DNA of 64,000 nucleotides from Prorocentrum cordatum (Eukaryota; Sar; Dinophyceae; Prorocentrales; Prorocentraceae). This document shows, piece after piece, positions 1 through 9,870 of the stretch. The DNA lies in the NCBI GenBank assembly GCA_963575745.1, contig CAUYUJ010017882.1, positions 463,895 through 527,894 of the forward strand, given 5' to 3'. Within the stretch, counting starts at the first letter, position 1, and each line of letters opens with the position of its first letter. The notes under the pieces were generated by a model, which had not been told where the DNA came from, searched no databases, and saw nothing but the letters and a program-made list of their open reading frames with translations. Made by a program: the position numbers and the translations under genes.

Positions 1-110
1 GGACTCCGTCCCAGCAGGTTTCCCTGGCGCGCCTCCACATTGGGCCCCCGCCCAGGAAAAGGTTACCCAGAAGCCTTCGGTGACTCTTTCCGGCCGCCTT
101 TCCGAAGTTG
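1..110 (-). pseudogene. PPR-gene upstream exon fragment at window edge
   Basis: Read on the minus strand, the first 60 bases match the sequence lying just 5' of the PPR exon at 21.72-21.79 kb (G-P-N-V-E-A-R-Q-G-N-L-L). The PPR part would lie outside the window to the left. Bases 58-125 and 233-305 are also a diverged tandem pair, both ending in a GGCGGGCG-like word. Confidence 0.4.
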
Positions 111-540
111 GAAGGCGGGCGTTTCCTCCTCTTCGTCCGCCTTCCGCTCCACTCCGCCTGCAGCGTCACAGACGGCTATGATGGGTCTGCGGTGTGCCTC
201 TCCCCGCTTGTCTGATCCCCCTGGCTTGAACAATGTTGAAAATCACCCGGAGGGCTCTGGTGACTTTTTTCTGGTTGCCTTTTCGAAGCCTGATGGCGGG
301 CGCTGCTTCTCCTTGGGGGAACTGTTTGGGGGCCTCTCGGGGTTTCTTTTCGGCTTCCTGGGGGCCTCTTGGGGCCGTCTTACGGCCTCCTGGGATCCTC
401 TTGGGGCTCTCTTGGGGCCGTCTTGGGCGCCTGTGGGGCCGTCTTGGGGCCACCTGGAGGCCCTCTTGGGCCATCATTGGCTGCTCTTGGGGCTGTCTGG
501 GCGCCACGGGAGCCGTCCTGGGGCCGTCTAGGGCCATCAT
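111..540. repeat. filler satellite block
   Basis: After about 300 this is dominated by variations of TTGGGGCCGTC and CTCTTGGGGCC. This degenerate satellite has a word length of about 10-12 bases and recurs through the window. It leaves long frames open on both strands (Pro/Arg/Gln-rich on the minus strand), and these are not genes. I see no other feature. Confidence 0.75.
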
Positions 541-1360
541 TTGAAAGCCCTTCGCTTTTGAGAGCCCCTGTGTGAAGGGCTGGTCACGTCACCGCTCGCT
601 CTTGGGAGCTGTGCCTGGGAGAGCTCTCTACGCTGCGGCTCGCTTTGGGGAGCCTTGGTGAGAAAAGCTTTGTACTTCACCGATCGCTCTTTTAATTGGC
701 GTCTCTGGGCCTGTTTGGTGGTCCTTGTGGGGGTCGTTTTTTGGGGCCATTCTGAAGTTTTTTGGGCCTGCTCTGGGAGCGCTTTGGGGCGTCATGGAGC
801 CATTTTGGGCCGTCACGGGGCGTCCGGGAGGCCTTGGACCGTCTTGGAGCTCTCTTGAGGCTGCCTGAGGCAGTCTTGAGAGCCTCTTGGGGCCCCCATC
901 GGAGCTCTCTTGGGGCCGTCTTGGGGTTCTGTGAGGCCGTTTCAGGGCTCCCTGGCGTCGTCTTGGGGCTCTTGTGGGCCGTTTCGGGGTCCTGTTAGGG
1001 GCCGCTGGCGTCTTCTTGGGGCGATTTGGGAGACATCTTGGCGTGTCCTGGGCCGCTGAGGAGCACACAAGGCGGGCATGCTGAAAATATACGTTTTCCT
1101 ATAAGAATTTGGCGATGTGTGCTTCTTTTGCCTCTTTGCGGCCTCTTGGATCGTCGTGGAGCCCCCCCCTGGAAGGCTTCGGGCCCTCGTGGGCAGTCTC
1201 GGGACCCACTGAAACCGTCTTGGGGCGCTCGTGCGCGGTCTGGGAACCCCTCTGGAGCAACTCTGGGACCGGCCTGAGCGATTCAGCCCCGTGGTGGCGC
1301 CGCTAAGGGGCGATTTTGTGGACTTGAGGCCCTGAGCTTCTCGCACGCGCTTCCACCGGC
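541..1360. repeat. long segmental duplication, copy A
   Basis: Nearly the whole stretch recurs at 13915-14720. The pair starts with the non-filler words CGCTTTTGAGAGCCCCTGTG and CTCTCTACGCTGCGGCTCGC, continues through the same order of filler words, and ends with a GAGGCCCT(G)(A/G)GCTTCTCGC segment. The copies differ by substitutions and small indels. No gene is seen. On the minus strand it lies directly downstream of the PPR exon at 1303-1824. Confidence 0.8.
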
Positions 1361-1824
1361 CATGCAAGAGAGATGATGGCGTTGGGCTCCAGCTTCGCCT
1401 CCTGCATCTCGCTCAGCAGCGCCAGCGCTCGCTGCCACTGCTCGCCCTTCTCGCAAGCGCTGATCCCAGCGTTGTAGCTGATGACGTTGGGCTCCAGCTT
1501 CGCAACCCATTTCTCGCTCAGCAGTGCAAGCGCCCGCTGCCACTGCTCGCCCTTCTCGCAAGCGCTGAGCCCAGCGCTGTAGCTGATGACGTTGGCTTCC
1601 AGCTTCGCCGCCCGCATCTCGCTCAGCAGCGCCAGCGCCCGCTGCCACTGCTCGCCTTTCTCGCACGCGCTGATCCCAGCGTTGTAGCTGACGACGTTGG
1701 GTTCCAGCTTCGCCTCCCGCATCTCGCTCAGCAGTGCAAGCGCCCGCTGCCACTGCTCGACATTCTCGCACGCGCTGATCCCAGCGCTGTAGCTGACTAG
1801 GGCTGACCCGTGGACTCCATCCAC
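1303..1824 (-). CDS. PPR exon, four tandem repeats
   Basis: This is the best PPR exon in the window. From its 5' end it reads V-H-G-S-A-L-V-S and then four near-identical 35-residue repeats of the pattern Y-x-A-G-I-S-A-C-E-K-G-E-Q-W-Q-R-A-L-A-L-L-S-E-M-x-x-A-K-L-E-P-N-V-I. The 105-base period is visible in the DNA at about 1379, 1484, 1589 and 1694. PPR repeats form helix pairs that bind RNA, mostly in plastids and mitochondria. The frame leaves the repeats at about 1370 and stops near 1303 in a Pro/Ala tail that looks like filler. A TGA lies in frame just upstream of V-V-D-G-V-H-G, so the true start or 5' splice junction is unknown. The copies are so similar that recent amplification is likely. 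Whether it is an expressed exon or a relic cannot be told from sequence. Confidence 0.65.
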   Translation of the reverse strand: MDGVHGSALVSYSAGISACENVEQWQRALALLSEMREAKLEPNVVSYNAGISACEKGEQWQRALALLSEMRAAKLEANVISYSAGLSACEKGEQWQRALALLSEKWVAKLEPNVISYNAGISACEKGEQWQRALALLSEMQEAKLEPNAIISLAWPVEARARSSGPQVHKIAP

Positions 1825-1945
1825 GACATCTGGCCCAGAGCATTCTCAGGGGAGCAGCGGGAATGCTGCCAAAAAGCTACCCGCATGGCGGCCAGCTTCT
1901 CGGCTTCGACGGGGCCTCTGGATGCTCTCTTGGGCTCTCGTCGGT
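1797..1945 (-). repeat. PPR 5' junction module, class a, copy 1
   Basis: It begins with GACTAGGGCTGACCC, then the small inverted repeat GTGGAC-TCC-ATCCAC, then a partner sequence (CATCTGGCCCAGAGCATTCT...). The same partner occurs at 12796-12940 and 35694-35850. On the minus strand it encodes D-V-V-D-G-V-H-G-S-A-L-V-S leading into the PPR repeats. The last stem pair is a C/A mismatch in this copy. Confidence 0.65.
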
Positions 1946-2225
1946 GACGATTGGGCCGTCTCGGAACCGCCTTGGGCCGTCCTGGGCGCCTCTTCGGCGG
2001 TGTGGGGGCCGTCTTGGACCGTTTTGGGCGGCTCTTGGGGCTGTCTTGGGTGCCTTTTGGCTGTCTTGGGGCCGTCATCTGCCGTCTTGGGCGCCTATTG
2101 GGCCGTCATCTGGCCAACTTGGGCCGTCTCCGTCTTTGGGGCTGTCTTCGTTTTGGGGCCCTGATAGGGGCATCCTGAACCGATCATAAGGGGCTCTGTC
2201 GTGGACGCGTCGGAGACGAAAATCA
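1946..2225. repeat. filler satellite block
   Basis: TTGGGCCGTC-type words only, with all frames open by composition. No gene seen. Confidence 0.7.
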
Positions 2226-3055
2226 CGAGAATGCAAAAAAAAATCCCCGACGGGACTGGGACGACTTTGTGCGCCTCGGGGCTGTCCTGTGGAATCCTCG
2301 AGGGCCGTCTTCGGGGGGCTCCTGGCCTGCCCCCGGGGACCCTTGGTCGGAGCGGCGGAACGGCTCGGAGCGCCCCCGGGGCCGTCGGGGTGGCCTCTGG
2401 AGCGGCTCGGAGCCGTCTCGGGGTCGCCGGGGCGCCCTCGTGAGCAGTTCAGACCCGTCATTGGGCCGCCGGGGCGGCCTCTGGAGCGGCTCGGAGCCGT
2501 CGTGGGGCCGTCGAGGCGCCCAGCCCCCAAAAGCGACCCCGAGGCATACCGAGGACGCCGCCGGGCGCGGGGGCCCACCGCTCTGCCGCGGAGGGCCCCT
2601 TGTGTGGCAGAACGCCCCCGGCGCGCCTGGGGTGAACGTCGGGGGCCGCGGGCGGCCTCGCATGGCCTCGGAGTCGCCCACGGGCGGGCCCGCCAGGACT
2701 CGCGGGGAGAGCTTCGCGGGGCACCCGAAGGGGGGCTCCAAGAGCGCCCCCCAGAGAGCCCGAGATGTCCCCAGGAGAGCTCCAAAAAGGGGCCCAGGAG
2801 CACCCGGGACGCCGCCGGGCGCGGGCGCAGCGCTCTGCCACGAGAGGCCCCTGTGTGGCAGAATGCCTCCGGCACACCTGGGGTGCGCGTGGCGGGCCGT
2901 AGAAGGCCTCGCACGGCTTCAAGATCGCCCATGAGCTCGCCAAGACTTGCGAGGAGAGCTCCGATAGGCACCCCCCAGGGGGCTCCAAGAGGGCCCCCAA
3001 AACGCCCAAGATGGCCCCAGGAGAGCACCCAAAGCGACCCAGAAGCATCCAGTTC
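2226..3055. repeat. GC-rich CGGAGCC array with a tandem 250-bp duplication
   Basis: From 2330 to 2520 the words CGGAGCGGCTCGGAGCCGTC and CGCCGGGGCGGCCTCTGG alternate. From 2560 to about 3050 two consecutive units of about 250 bp share the order CGCCGCCGGGCGCGGG, GTGTGGCAGAA, CACGGGCGG/ATGAGCTCGC, GGGGGCTCCAAGAG, CCCAGGAGAGC. Six open frames overlap here, which is expected at this GC content. No gene can be supported. Confidence 0.65.
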
Positions 3056-3412
3056 TCGGGGTTCCTCCTCCTCCTCCTCTTCTTCTTCGCCCTCGATTCC
3101 GTTCTCGTCCTCCTTCCTGTTCTTCTTCCCCTCTTCTCCTCCTCCTCTTCATCCTCCTCCTGTTCCTTTTCCTTCTCCTCCTCCTCCTCCTCCTCCTCCT
3201 TTATTTTCTCTTCCTCCCTCTCCTCCTCCTCCTCCTCCTCCTCCTCCTCCTCCTCCTCCTCCTCCTCCTCCTCCTTTTCCTCCTCATCCTCCTCCTCCTC
3301 CTCCTCGTCCTCATCGTCCTCCTCGTCCACCTCGTCCTCCTCGTCCTCCTCGTCCTCCTCGTCCTCGCCCTCCTCCTCCTCCTCGTCCTCCTCCTCGCAT
3401 CCCGTAATGTCC
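3056..3412. repeat. (TCC)n microsatellite
   Basis: Pyrimidine-only run of TCC/CTC with TCG and TCA interruptions. It encodes poly-Ser or poly-Pro on the plus strand and poly-Glu or poly-Arg on the minus strand in whatever frame is read, so the open frames across it are not evidence of coding. Confidence 0.95.
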
Positions 3413-3715
3413 CTATGAGGTTTCTGTCGCGGGGGCGCTGGCGTCTGGGGAGGAGAAGCAGACGCTCGGCGTGCGGGCCTGCGTGCGGCCAGACTCGCGT
3501 CGACGAAGTTGGCGCCCTTGGCGACGGTGCCCAGTTGAGCGCGCTCTCCGCCTCCTCCTGGACCTCCTCCTGTCTTCCAAGTCCGCACGCCTTGGATCTT
3601 GGAGCTTCGGTCGTCGAGGCGACGGCGAAGCCGCGGAGAAAGCGAACATCCAAGGGCCTCGCAACGTCGTCCAAGACGGTTCCTTTGGGTCTGAGAATTG
3701 CCTTTCGCCTCTGAT
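3413..3715 (-). pseudogene. orphan 5' exon of a PPR-type gene
   Basis: The minus-strand reading has an ordinary composition and matches the exon that precedes the PPR repeats at 5040-5305: L-D-D-V-A-R-P-L-D-V-R-F-L-R-G then E-E-V-Q-E-E-A-E-S-A-L-N-W here, against L-D-A-P-R-A-F-D-V-S-L-L-G and E-Q-E-V-L-E-G-V-E-S-A-F-N-W there. In both loci the exon sits beside a (TCC)n tract. Here no PPR repeat follows; the frame runs into the TCC tract. Keeping the same frame while the DNA diverges argues that the ancestor was coding. Function unknown. Confidence 0.4.
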
Positions 3716-4029
3716 GAACACCTCTGTCGGGAGGCTCGTAGTGGCTCCTGGGAGCCGTTCGGGAACCTGTTGGGATCGCTTGGGCGCCCCTTGGGGATCT
3801 ACCGGAACCCGTCGGGGGCTTTCTTGGGCGTCCTGGAGGCTTCTTAAGGCCTCCTGGCTCTAGTGGTCCTCTCATCAAACCGTCTTGGCGGCAGTTTGTG
3901 CTCTCCTTGCCGCCTCCAGGGCCGTCCTGGCCGCCTGTGGGGCCGTCATGGGGCCCTCTGGGCTCTTCTTGGGGCTTTCTTGGAGGCCTCTTCGGCTGTC
4001 TTGGAGCCGTCTTGGGAACCTCTTGGCCG
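3716..4029. repeat. filler satellite block
   Basis: Filler words with a CTCATCAAACCGTCTTGGCGGCAGT interruption near 3880. No gene seen. Confidence 0.65.
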
Positions 4030-4868
4030 TTGGTGGATCGTCTGGAAGCCGACAAGGCGAGGACGGCCAGTACGATGCAAAAAGCGATGATAATCTATGG
4101 TTTGTCTTGCGCGGGGCCCTTTGGGGAAGCTTCTGGGGAGGTCGCATGGAGCACCTCGGAGACCTCTCGGGCCTGCTTGGGCCAATCTTGGACCAATCTT
4201 GAGCGTCTGGGGCCGACCCGGGGGCCTGTTGAACGGACTGGGGGGCCCTCTGGGCCCGTCTTCGGGTTCTCTTGGGAGGCTCTTCGGCCGTCTGGGAGCC
4301 GTCTTGGGAACCTCTTGGTCGTTGGTGGATCGTCTGGAAGACAACAAGGCGAGTAGGGCAATCACCAGGCAAGAAGCAATGACAGTCTATGTTTTTTCTT
4401 GCTCGGGGCCCTCTGGGCAAGGTTCTGGGGAGGTCTCATGGAACACCTTGGAGGCTTCTCGCGCCGACTTGGGCCAATCGTGGGCCAATCTCGAGCGTCT
4501 GGGGCCTACCTGGGGGCTGTTGAACCGACTTGGAGGCCCTTTGGGCCTGTCTTGGGGCTCTCTTGGGGGCCTCTTCGGCCGTCTTGGAGCCGTCTTGGGA
4601 ACCTCTTGGCCGTTGGTGGATCGTCTGGAAGCCGACAAGGCGAGAACGGCGAAAACCTTGCAACAAAAACAAGGAACATCTATGTCTTTCCTTGCTCGGG
4701 GCCCTCTGGGGAAGCTTCTGAGGAGGTCTCATGGAGCACCTTGGGGACCTCTCCGGCCGACTTGGGCCTCTGGGGGCCCTCTTGGCGGGTCTTGGAGCCT
4801 CCCTGGGCGTCCCTGGGCGGCCCGGGGCCAGCCCGGGGCTGTTTTGACTCCATTGATCCTGCGGCATT
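4030..4868. repeat. three tandem modules of about 290 bp
   Basis: The block TTGG(C/T)CGTTGGTGGATCGTC, GACAAGGCGAG, an A-rich stretch, CTC/GCGGGGCCCTCTGGG, CTTCTGGGGAGGTC and TGGGCCAATC recurs three times, starting near 4023, 4315 and 4606. The same module appears at 36.15-36.95 kb. The A-rich part (AACAAAAACAAGG and similar) is a recurring joint of the filler satellite. No gene supported. Confidence 0.7.
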
Positions 4869-4869
4869 C

Positions 4870-5305
4870 TGGCACACACGGCCCCTCGTATTGTTGAATA
4901 GATGACGTCGGGCTCCAAATTCGCGTCCCACATCTCGCTCAGCAACGCCAGCGCCCGCTGCCACTGCTCGCCCTTCTCGCACGCGCTGATCCCAGCGTTG
5001 TAGCTGACTAGTGCAGACCTGTGGACTCCGTCCACGACATCAGCTCGACGTGGCCAGTTGAAGGCGCTCTCCACACCCTCCAGGACCTCCTGCTCTCCTG
5101 TGTTCCTCAGCTGCTGCTGCTGCTCGGAGGTCCTGCTGCTTCCTCCCCCTCCTCCCCCTCCTCCTCCGCCTCCTCCTCCTCCTCCTCCTCTTCCACCTTC
5201 TTCTCCTCTTTCGCTGGATTCTCCATGCCCTCGGTCGGCAATCGTCGATCCTACGACGACTCTCCCCAACAGAGAAACATCGAAGGCCCTCGGAGCGTCC
5301 AACAT
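4870..5305 (-). CDS. PPR exon with attached upstream exon, one repeat
   Basis: Minus-strand frame. About 60 residues of 5' exon (Gly-rich and Gln-rich where it crosses a TCC and a CTG tract) are followed by E-S-A-F-N-W-P-R-R-A, D-V-V-D-G-V-H-R-S-A-L-V-S and one full PPR repeat ending A-N-L-E-P-D-V-I-Y. After the repeat the frame enters Y-S-T-I-R-G-A-V-C-A-R-M and then filler down to 4436. This is one of the few places where a plausible 5' exon, the junction and the PPR repeat share one uninterrupted frame. It may be a single exon of a larger gene; no start codon or splice signal is certain. Confidence 0.5.
5128..5212. repeat. (TCC)n microsatellite inside the 5' exon
   Basis: CTCCTCC run in the middle of the minus-strand reading of the preceding exon, giving a poly-Gly stretch in that frame. 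A short CTG run lies beside it at about 5108-5122. Confidence 0.85.
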
Positions 5306-5325
5306 TGTTCTTTTGTGCCTTCGAT

Positions 5326-5545
5326 ATGCCGGTCGCCTCTCGTCCGCTCCCCCCCTCCTGGAAGCAATTCTGAGGCCACTTAGGGCTTCGTGGGGGCCGT
5401 TTGGGGATCTCTTGGGGCGTTTTTGCCTGCGATATGCCTGTCGCCTCTCGTCCGCTCCCCCGCTCCTGGAGGGAATTCTGAAGCCACTGAAGGCTTCGTG
5501 GGGGCCGTTTCGGAGCCTCTTCGGCCTTCTTTTGGGCCTCCCGGG
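5326..5545. repeat. tandem 104-bp duplication
   Basis: GATATGCC(G/T)GTCGCCTCTCG, CTCCTGGA(A/G)G, AATTCTGA(G/A)GCCACT and GGCTTCGTGGGGGCCGTTT occur twice, the second set about 104 bases after the first. Filler follows. Confidence 0.75.
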
Positions 5546-6150
5546 GGGGCTCTTAGGGCCCTCTCGGGCCGTCTTGGGTGCCTCTTGGGCCGTCTTGGGG
5601 CCGTCTGAGGCCCGCCTCGGCGCCTCTTGGGCTGTCTTGGGCCGTCTTGGGCCGCTCCTGGGGCCGTCTTGGGTGCCTCTTGGGCCGTCTGGGGCGCCTC
5701 CTGGGCCGTCCTGGGGCCGTCCTGGGGCGTCTTGGGACCGTCTTGGGGCCCTCCTGGCCCGTCTTGGGGCTCTCTTGGGGTCCTCTCCGGCCGTCTTCGA
5801 GCGGTCGGGGGGACTCCTTGGGCCGTCTTGGAGCGTCGGGAAGCCGAAGAGGCGAGGAGGCCGAAAACATCGAAAAACACACTAGAAATCAACGATTTCT
5901 GTCGCTCGGGGCCCTCTTGGGAGGCCTCTTGGGAGGCCTCTTCGGGCCTCTTGGACGCCTCTTGGGCCGTCTGGGGCGACTCTCGGGCGTCTTGGGCCCG
6001 TCTTTAAGCGTGCCGGGGCTCTCCGGGGCCGTCTTGGGGGCTTCTGGGGGCCCTCTCGACATGTCCTGGAGCCTGCCTGGGCGGCCCGGGGCGGCCCGGG
6101 GCCAGCCCGGGGCGGTTTCGGTGCATTGGGGCCTGCGCCCTTCTGGCACG
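5546..6150. repeat. filler satellite block with an A-rich joint
   Basis: Dense TTGGGCCGTC and TTGGGGCCGTC words. At 5830-5910 the joint GAGCGTCGGGAAGCCGAAGA, A-rich DNA, ATCAACGATTTCTG marks a module boundary shared with 7.5, 8.1, 8.56, 11.39, 28.06 and 37.25 kb. No gene. Confidence 0.75.
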
Positions 6151-6350
6151 CACTGGGCCCTGCAATGTAGTAGAGACTAGGGCTGACCCGTGGACTCCGT
6201 CCACGACATCTTTCTGGAATGGTTCTCGGAGGAACGGCGCAGATTGCACCGAAAATCTACAAACACGGCGGCGGCTCGGGCGGCGGCAGCGAGACCGCGC
6301 CTTCGTGTCCGAGCTCTTGCAGCGCTCCAGCAGCTTGGCCCAGCGCACTG
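6151..6350 (-). pseudogene. PPR junction remnant, class b, copy 1
   Basis: On the minus strand an Arg-rich stretch and P-F-L-R-E-P-F-Q-K lead into D-V-V-D-G-V-H-G-S-A-L-V-S, after which the PPR repeat is no longer recognisable (S-T-T-L-Q-G-P-V-R-A); it is a mutated form of Y-N-A-G-I-S-A-C-E. The same upstream sequence occurs at 14721-14890. The hairpin GTGGAC-TCC-GTCCAC is perfect here. Confidence 0.5.
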
Positions 6351-7085
6351 CTCGTTCACCCCCCTCCTATTGAGGACAGTTTCGAAGTCTCTCGGGGATG
6401 TGCGTCGAAGTCGAAGCCCATCTGAGGCGTCGCAGGAACGCTCGGGGAAGGGCTCGGGAGGCCATCGGGGAAAGCCACCGAAAGCGCCCGGGAGGCTCGC
6501 AAGGATCTACAGGGAGGGCCCAAGAGAGCTTCAAGAAAATTTGAAATCATGTAGAATATTTAGAGAAACCGCTGTTGGGTCGGCCATCACCTCCGGGCGC
6601 GCCTTGATGGTGCGATTCAGTCGCATCACCGCCAACGGGAAGGTTTGTTCGCCATGTCCCATTATGTTCGCCCAGAGTGTCTGTGGAGGCCTTCGGGCGA
6701 ACAGAACGGGACAGGGCAAGGAATGGGGAAGACTTGTCCGAATCTCCTGGGCCCCCCAAGAGCTCGTCTGAAGAATGCGGAGAGGTCCCAGGGTCATATC
6801 AATTGGCTGCTGTCCCAGGGGTCCGGTCTGCTTGGCCCGAAGAGTTTGCCAAGGCCCCTGGGGGAACAGAATGGCACAGCATATCGGGCAAAGGGGGGCG
6901 GTAGCTGGCCTGTCAGACCTGGCGTTCGTCTTCTGCCCAAGCGGCGCGGGGCCCACGGGCCCCAGGGTTGGCGTCCCGCTGGGTTTCCTCTTGTTCGCCC
7001 ACAGGGTTGGAGGAGGCCTCCAGGCGAACATAATGGGGCAGGACAATGAATGTGGGAGACTTGTCGCGAGCTCCCAGCCCCCCCA
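6351..7085. repeat. three diverged units of about 165 bp
   Basis: A stretch of lower repetitiveness. Around 6666, 6832 and 6997 similar units appear: GTTCGCCC(A)CAG/GAG, GGAGGCC(T/C)(T/C)C, GGCGAACA and GG(G)GAAGACTTGTC. In the first and third, GTTCGCCC is mirrored by GGGCGAAC about 20 bases later. The frames running through it on both strands are not supported as genes. Confidence 0.5.
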
Positions 7086-8369
7086 AGTGTGCGCCCGAAG
7101 GGTGTGGGGCCGCGTTGGCTCCCTCAAAGGGCCGTCTTGGAGCCGTCCAGGCCCGTCTTGAGGGCGCCGTTTGCCGTGATGGGGCCTTCGTGGTGGGCCC
7201 CTCATGGGCGCGTCCGTAGGCCGTCCTGGGCCCATCGGGGTCCTCGTGGGGCTGTCTTGGAGCCGTCTGGGACCTTGAGGCGGCCGCCTTGGAGTCGTCT
7301 TGGGCCCCTCCTGTGCGCCTCCTTAGGCCGTCCTGGGCCCAGCAGGGGCCGTGTTGGCACCCTCTTGGGGCTGTCTTGGAGCCGTCTTGAGCCGTCGCAG
7401 CGCGCCTTGGGTTGTGCTGGGTCCGTCTTGGCCCGTCTTGGGGCCTTCCTGGGCGTTTCCTCGGACCCTCCTGGGACTTTCTGGGGCCTCTTGGTGCATC
7501 GGACCGCCGAAACGGCGGGAAACGCGAAGGGTGTAACAATAAACAATGGAATATTAACGATGTTTGCCAGCTGGGGCTCTCTTGCCATCTTGGCCCGTCT
7601 TGAGGCCCCGACCGGGCGCGTCCTTGGGCCGTCCTGGGCGCAGCCTCCTGGGACCATCTTGGAATCGTCTTGGGCCGTCTTGAGCGCGCCTTGGGCCGTC
7701 CTGCGCCCGTCTGGGGCCGTGTTGGCACCCTCGCGGCGAGGAAGCTCGGAGGCGGGCTCGAGGCCTCTTTGGGGCAATTTTGGAAGCTGTTGGGGCCCCT
7801 GTTGGGGCCTCGTTTGGGCTCCTTGGGAGCCTCCTGGGGCCTCTTCGGGGGATTCTTGGCGGCCCCTTGGGGCCACTTGGGGGCCTGTTTGGGCCTCCTG
7901 GCGCCCTCTTGGGGCGGAAGGCTCGGATTTTCGGTCCGTGGTCCCCCCTCTTGGCCCCCTCTTGGGCATGTCTTCGGGCCCTCGTGGGCCGTCTTGAGCG
8001 TCTCTTGGGTCGTCTTGGGGTCCTCTTGGGCTGTTTTGGGGCGCTCTTGGAAACCTCTTGGGCCGTTCTGGGGCGCTCTTGGAGGCCTCTTGGACCGTCT
8101 TCGAGCGTCGGAAAGCGGAAAAGGCGAGAAGGCCAAAATCCTTCCAAAACCGTCGTAAAGCGGATGATTTTGAGGCCACAAACCGTCCAAAACCTCCTGA
8201 GGCGGTCCCCCCGTCCGCCACCCTCGCTTCGAAGCAGTTTTTAAGCCCCGTGGCACCTCTTGGGGACCTCTTTTGGGCTCCTGGGGGCCTCTTGTGCCTC
8301 TCTGGGCTCGTCTATCGCGCCCCTTGGGCTGTCTTGGGGCCCCCTAGGGCCTTCTTGGGCGGTCCTCGG
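7086..8369. repeat. filler satellite block
   Basis: Continuous filler with A-rich joints at about 7495-7570 and 8100-8170. Minus-strand frames read as Pro/Arg/Gln/Asp-rich strings, each preceded by a short L-A-F-S-A-x-R-R-S-K segment from the joint. Composition explains them and I do not call genes. Confidence 0.75.
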
Positions 8370-8900
8370 GCCGTCTTGGAGCCATCTTGGGCCGCTCTTC
8401 GGGCCATCTTGGGGTCCCGTTGGCCTGTCTTGGGCGCCTCTGGGGCCGTCCTGGGGCCGCCTTGGACCGTCTTGGGGCCCTCTTGGACAGTCTTGGGGTC
8501 CTCTTGGGGGCCTCTTCGACCGTCTTGGAGCGGTCTTGGATGCCTCGGGGGGGGTTCGGAGCGCCGGGAAGCCGAAAAAGCAAGGAAGCAAACAACCTCG
8601 GGAAAACCACTGAAAATCAAGGATTTTGGCCTCTCGGGGCTCTCTTGGGAGGTCTCTTGGGAAGGCTATTGGGCCGTCTTGGGGAGCTCTTGGGCCGTCT
8701 TGCGCCAATCGTGGGCGTCTTGGCCGGATCATTGCGCGTCTCGGGGCCCTCTGGGGCCGCCTTCGGGGCATCTTGAGCGGCTCGGAGCCGTCTTTGGGCC
8801 GTCGGGGCGGCCTCCGGAGCGTCTCGGAGCCGTTCCTAGTCCTTTGGCCGGATTTCCCTCCGGCACGCGGTTCCTCCGGCCATATGGTATAGACTAGGGC
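8370..8900. repeat. distant segmental duplication, copy A
   Basis: Almost collinear with 37058-37605, including the rare words TGGGGTCCCGTTGGCCTGTC, GGAAGCCGAAAAAGC, GGTTCCTCCGGCCAT and the final GTATAGACTAGGGC. Both copies abut a PPR junction. Identity looks clearly higher than between neighbouring filler blocks, so this is a more recent event than the satellite itself. Confidence 0.8.
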
Positions 8901-9500
8901 TGACCCGCGGCCTTTCGGCCGCGGAATCTGCCCGCCATGGCTTGGACGTGGAAGTGGGGCGTCTCTGGGGCCTCGCGGGTAAGGGGAGGTTGGAGGGGAC
9001 GGTGTGGATGGAGGAGGTGGCCGCTGGAGGGGGAGGTGGGCGAGGGATGCAGGCAAGCAGGCCTGAAGGCAGGAACGCGGTGGTGGAGGCGGTGTCAATG
9101 GAAGCGCACCCATGTAGGCATGACAGCTGTTTCTGACGCCGCAGTCTGTGTTCATCATAGCTTCTGCGGGGAGGGCAGCCGTGAGAAGTTATCTGCTCTT
9201 CGCCGGGGCCGAATGAGAATTTGATGTGGTAGTGTGGTGACAATGGGGCCAGTGGGCGCGGCCTAAGAGGCCCGCAAGAGGGCGGCGAGACGTAACTCCC
9301 TAAGACGGGCCCCAGTGCGAGGACACGAATCGACCTTTCGAGCGCACCGCCCCAAGACGTCCCCAAATGGCACAGAGATGGCTCGCAGTGTGTCCAAGAA
9401 GCCCCCAAGACGATACTGGAAGTTCGACGCCCCCCAAGAGAGAAGCATCCAACGCCTTTTGGGGGCCGCTTGGGGGCCCTTTTCGTCCTCCTGGGGGTCT
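8886..9500. repeat. junction-linked segmental duplication, copy A (class c)
   Basis: Starts at the PPR junction GACTAGGGCTGACCC, here followed by the hairpin CCGCGGCC-TTTC-GGCCGCGG instead of GTGGAC/GTCCAC. It continues with non-filler DNA (CGTGGAAGTG, GGTGGCCGCTGG, GGCCTGAAGGCA, TTCATCATAGCTTCTGCGGG, TATCTGCTCTTCGC, GAGGACACGAATCGACCTTT). The same order occurs at 30490-31330, and the first 225 bp at 10812-11040. No reading frame is conserved that I can see. Confidence 0.75.
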
Positions 9501-9870
9501 CTTGAAGCCCTCATTGGGCAATCTTGAGTGCGTCTTGGGCCGTCTTGGGGCGATGTGGGGCCGTCTTGGGCGCCTCTCGGCATCTTGGGACAGTCTTGGA
9601 GCTATCTTGGGCAAATATTGGGCGCTCTTGGGGATGTCTTTGGTATTTCTTGAGCCGTCTCGGGCGCCTCTGGAGCCGTCCCTGACGGCCCAGAGACCGT
9701 CTTGGAGACTGTCCAAACGGAAAGGCTTGGAGACGGGGCGGTGGGGGCATTTATAGCCGTCTTGGAGACGGGGCGGTGGGGCCGTCTTGGGCCATTGTTA
9801 ACTGCTCTTGGGGCTGTCTTGGGTGCGTCTTGGGCCGTCTCGGGGCCCTCCTGGGGCCCTCCTGGGAAGC
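9501..9870. repeat. filler satellite block
   Basis: Filler with a short direct repeat GTCTTGGAGAC(T/G)G, GGGGCGGTGGGG near 9700 and 9760. No gene. Confidence 0.7.

Noticed and set aside
795-812. GAGCCATTTTGGGCC, similar to part of the dinoflagellate spliced leader (AGCCATTTTGG)
   Set aside because: Only 11 bases match, the rest of the leader is absent, and the word fits the filler pattern.
2075-3588. Several 200-380 codon frames on both strands
   Set aside because: They overlap each other over filler, CGGAGCC repeats and the TCC tract. No motif is found and none is preferred.
6913-8256. 447-codon Pro/Arg-rich minus frame, and similar frames at 10522-12126 and 35553-36764
   Set aside because: Translation of the filler satellite on the strand where it lacks stops. 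Twins of such frames in duplicated blocks reflect DNA duplication.
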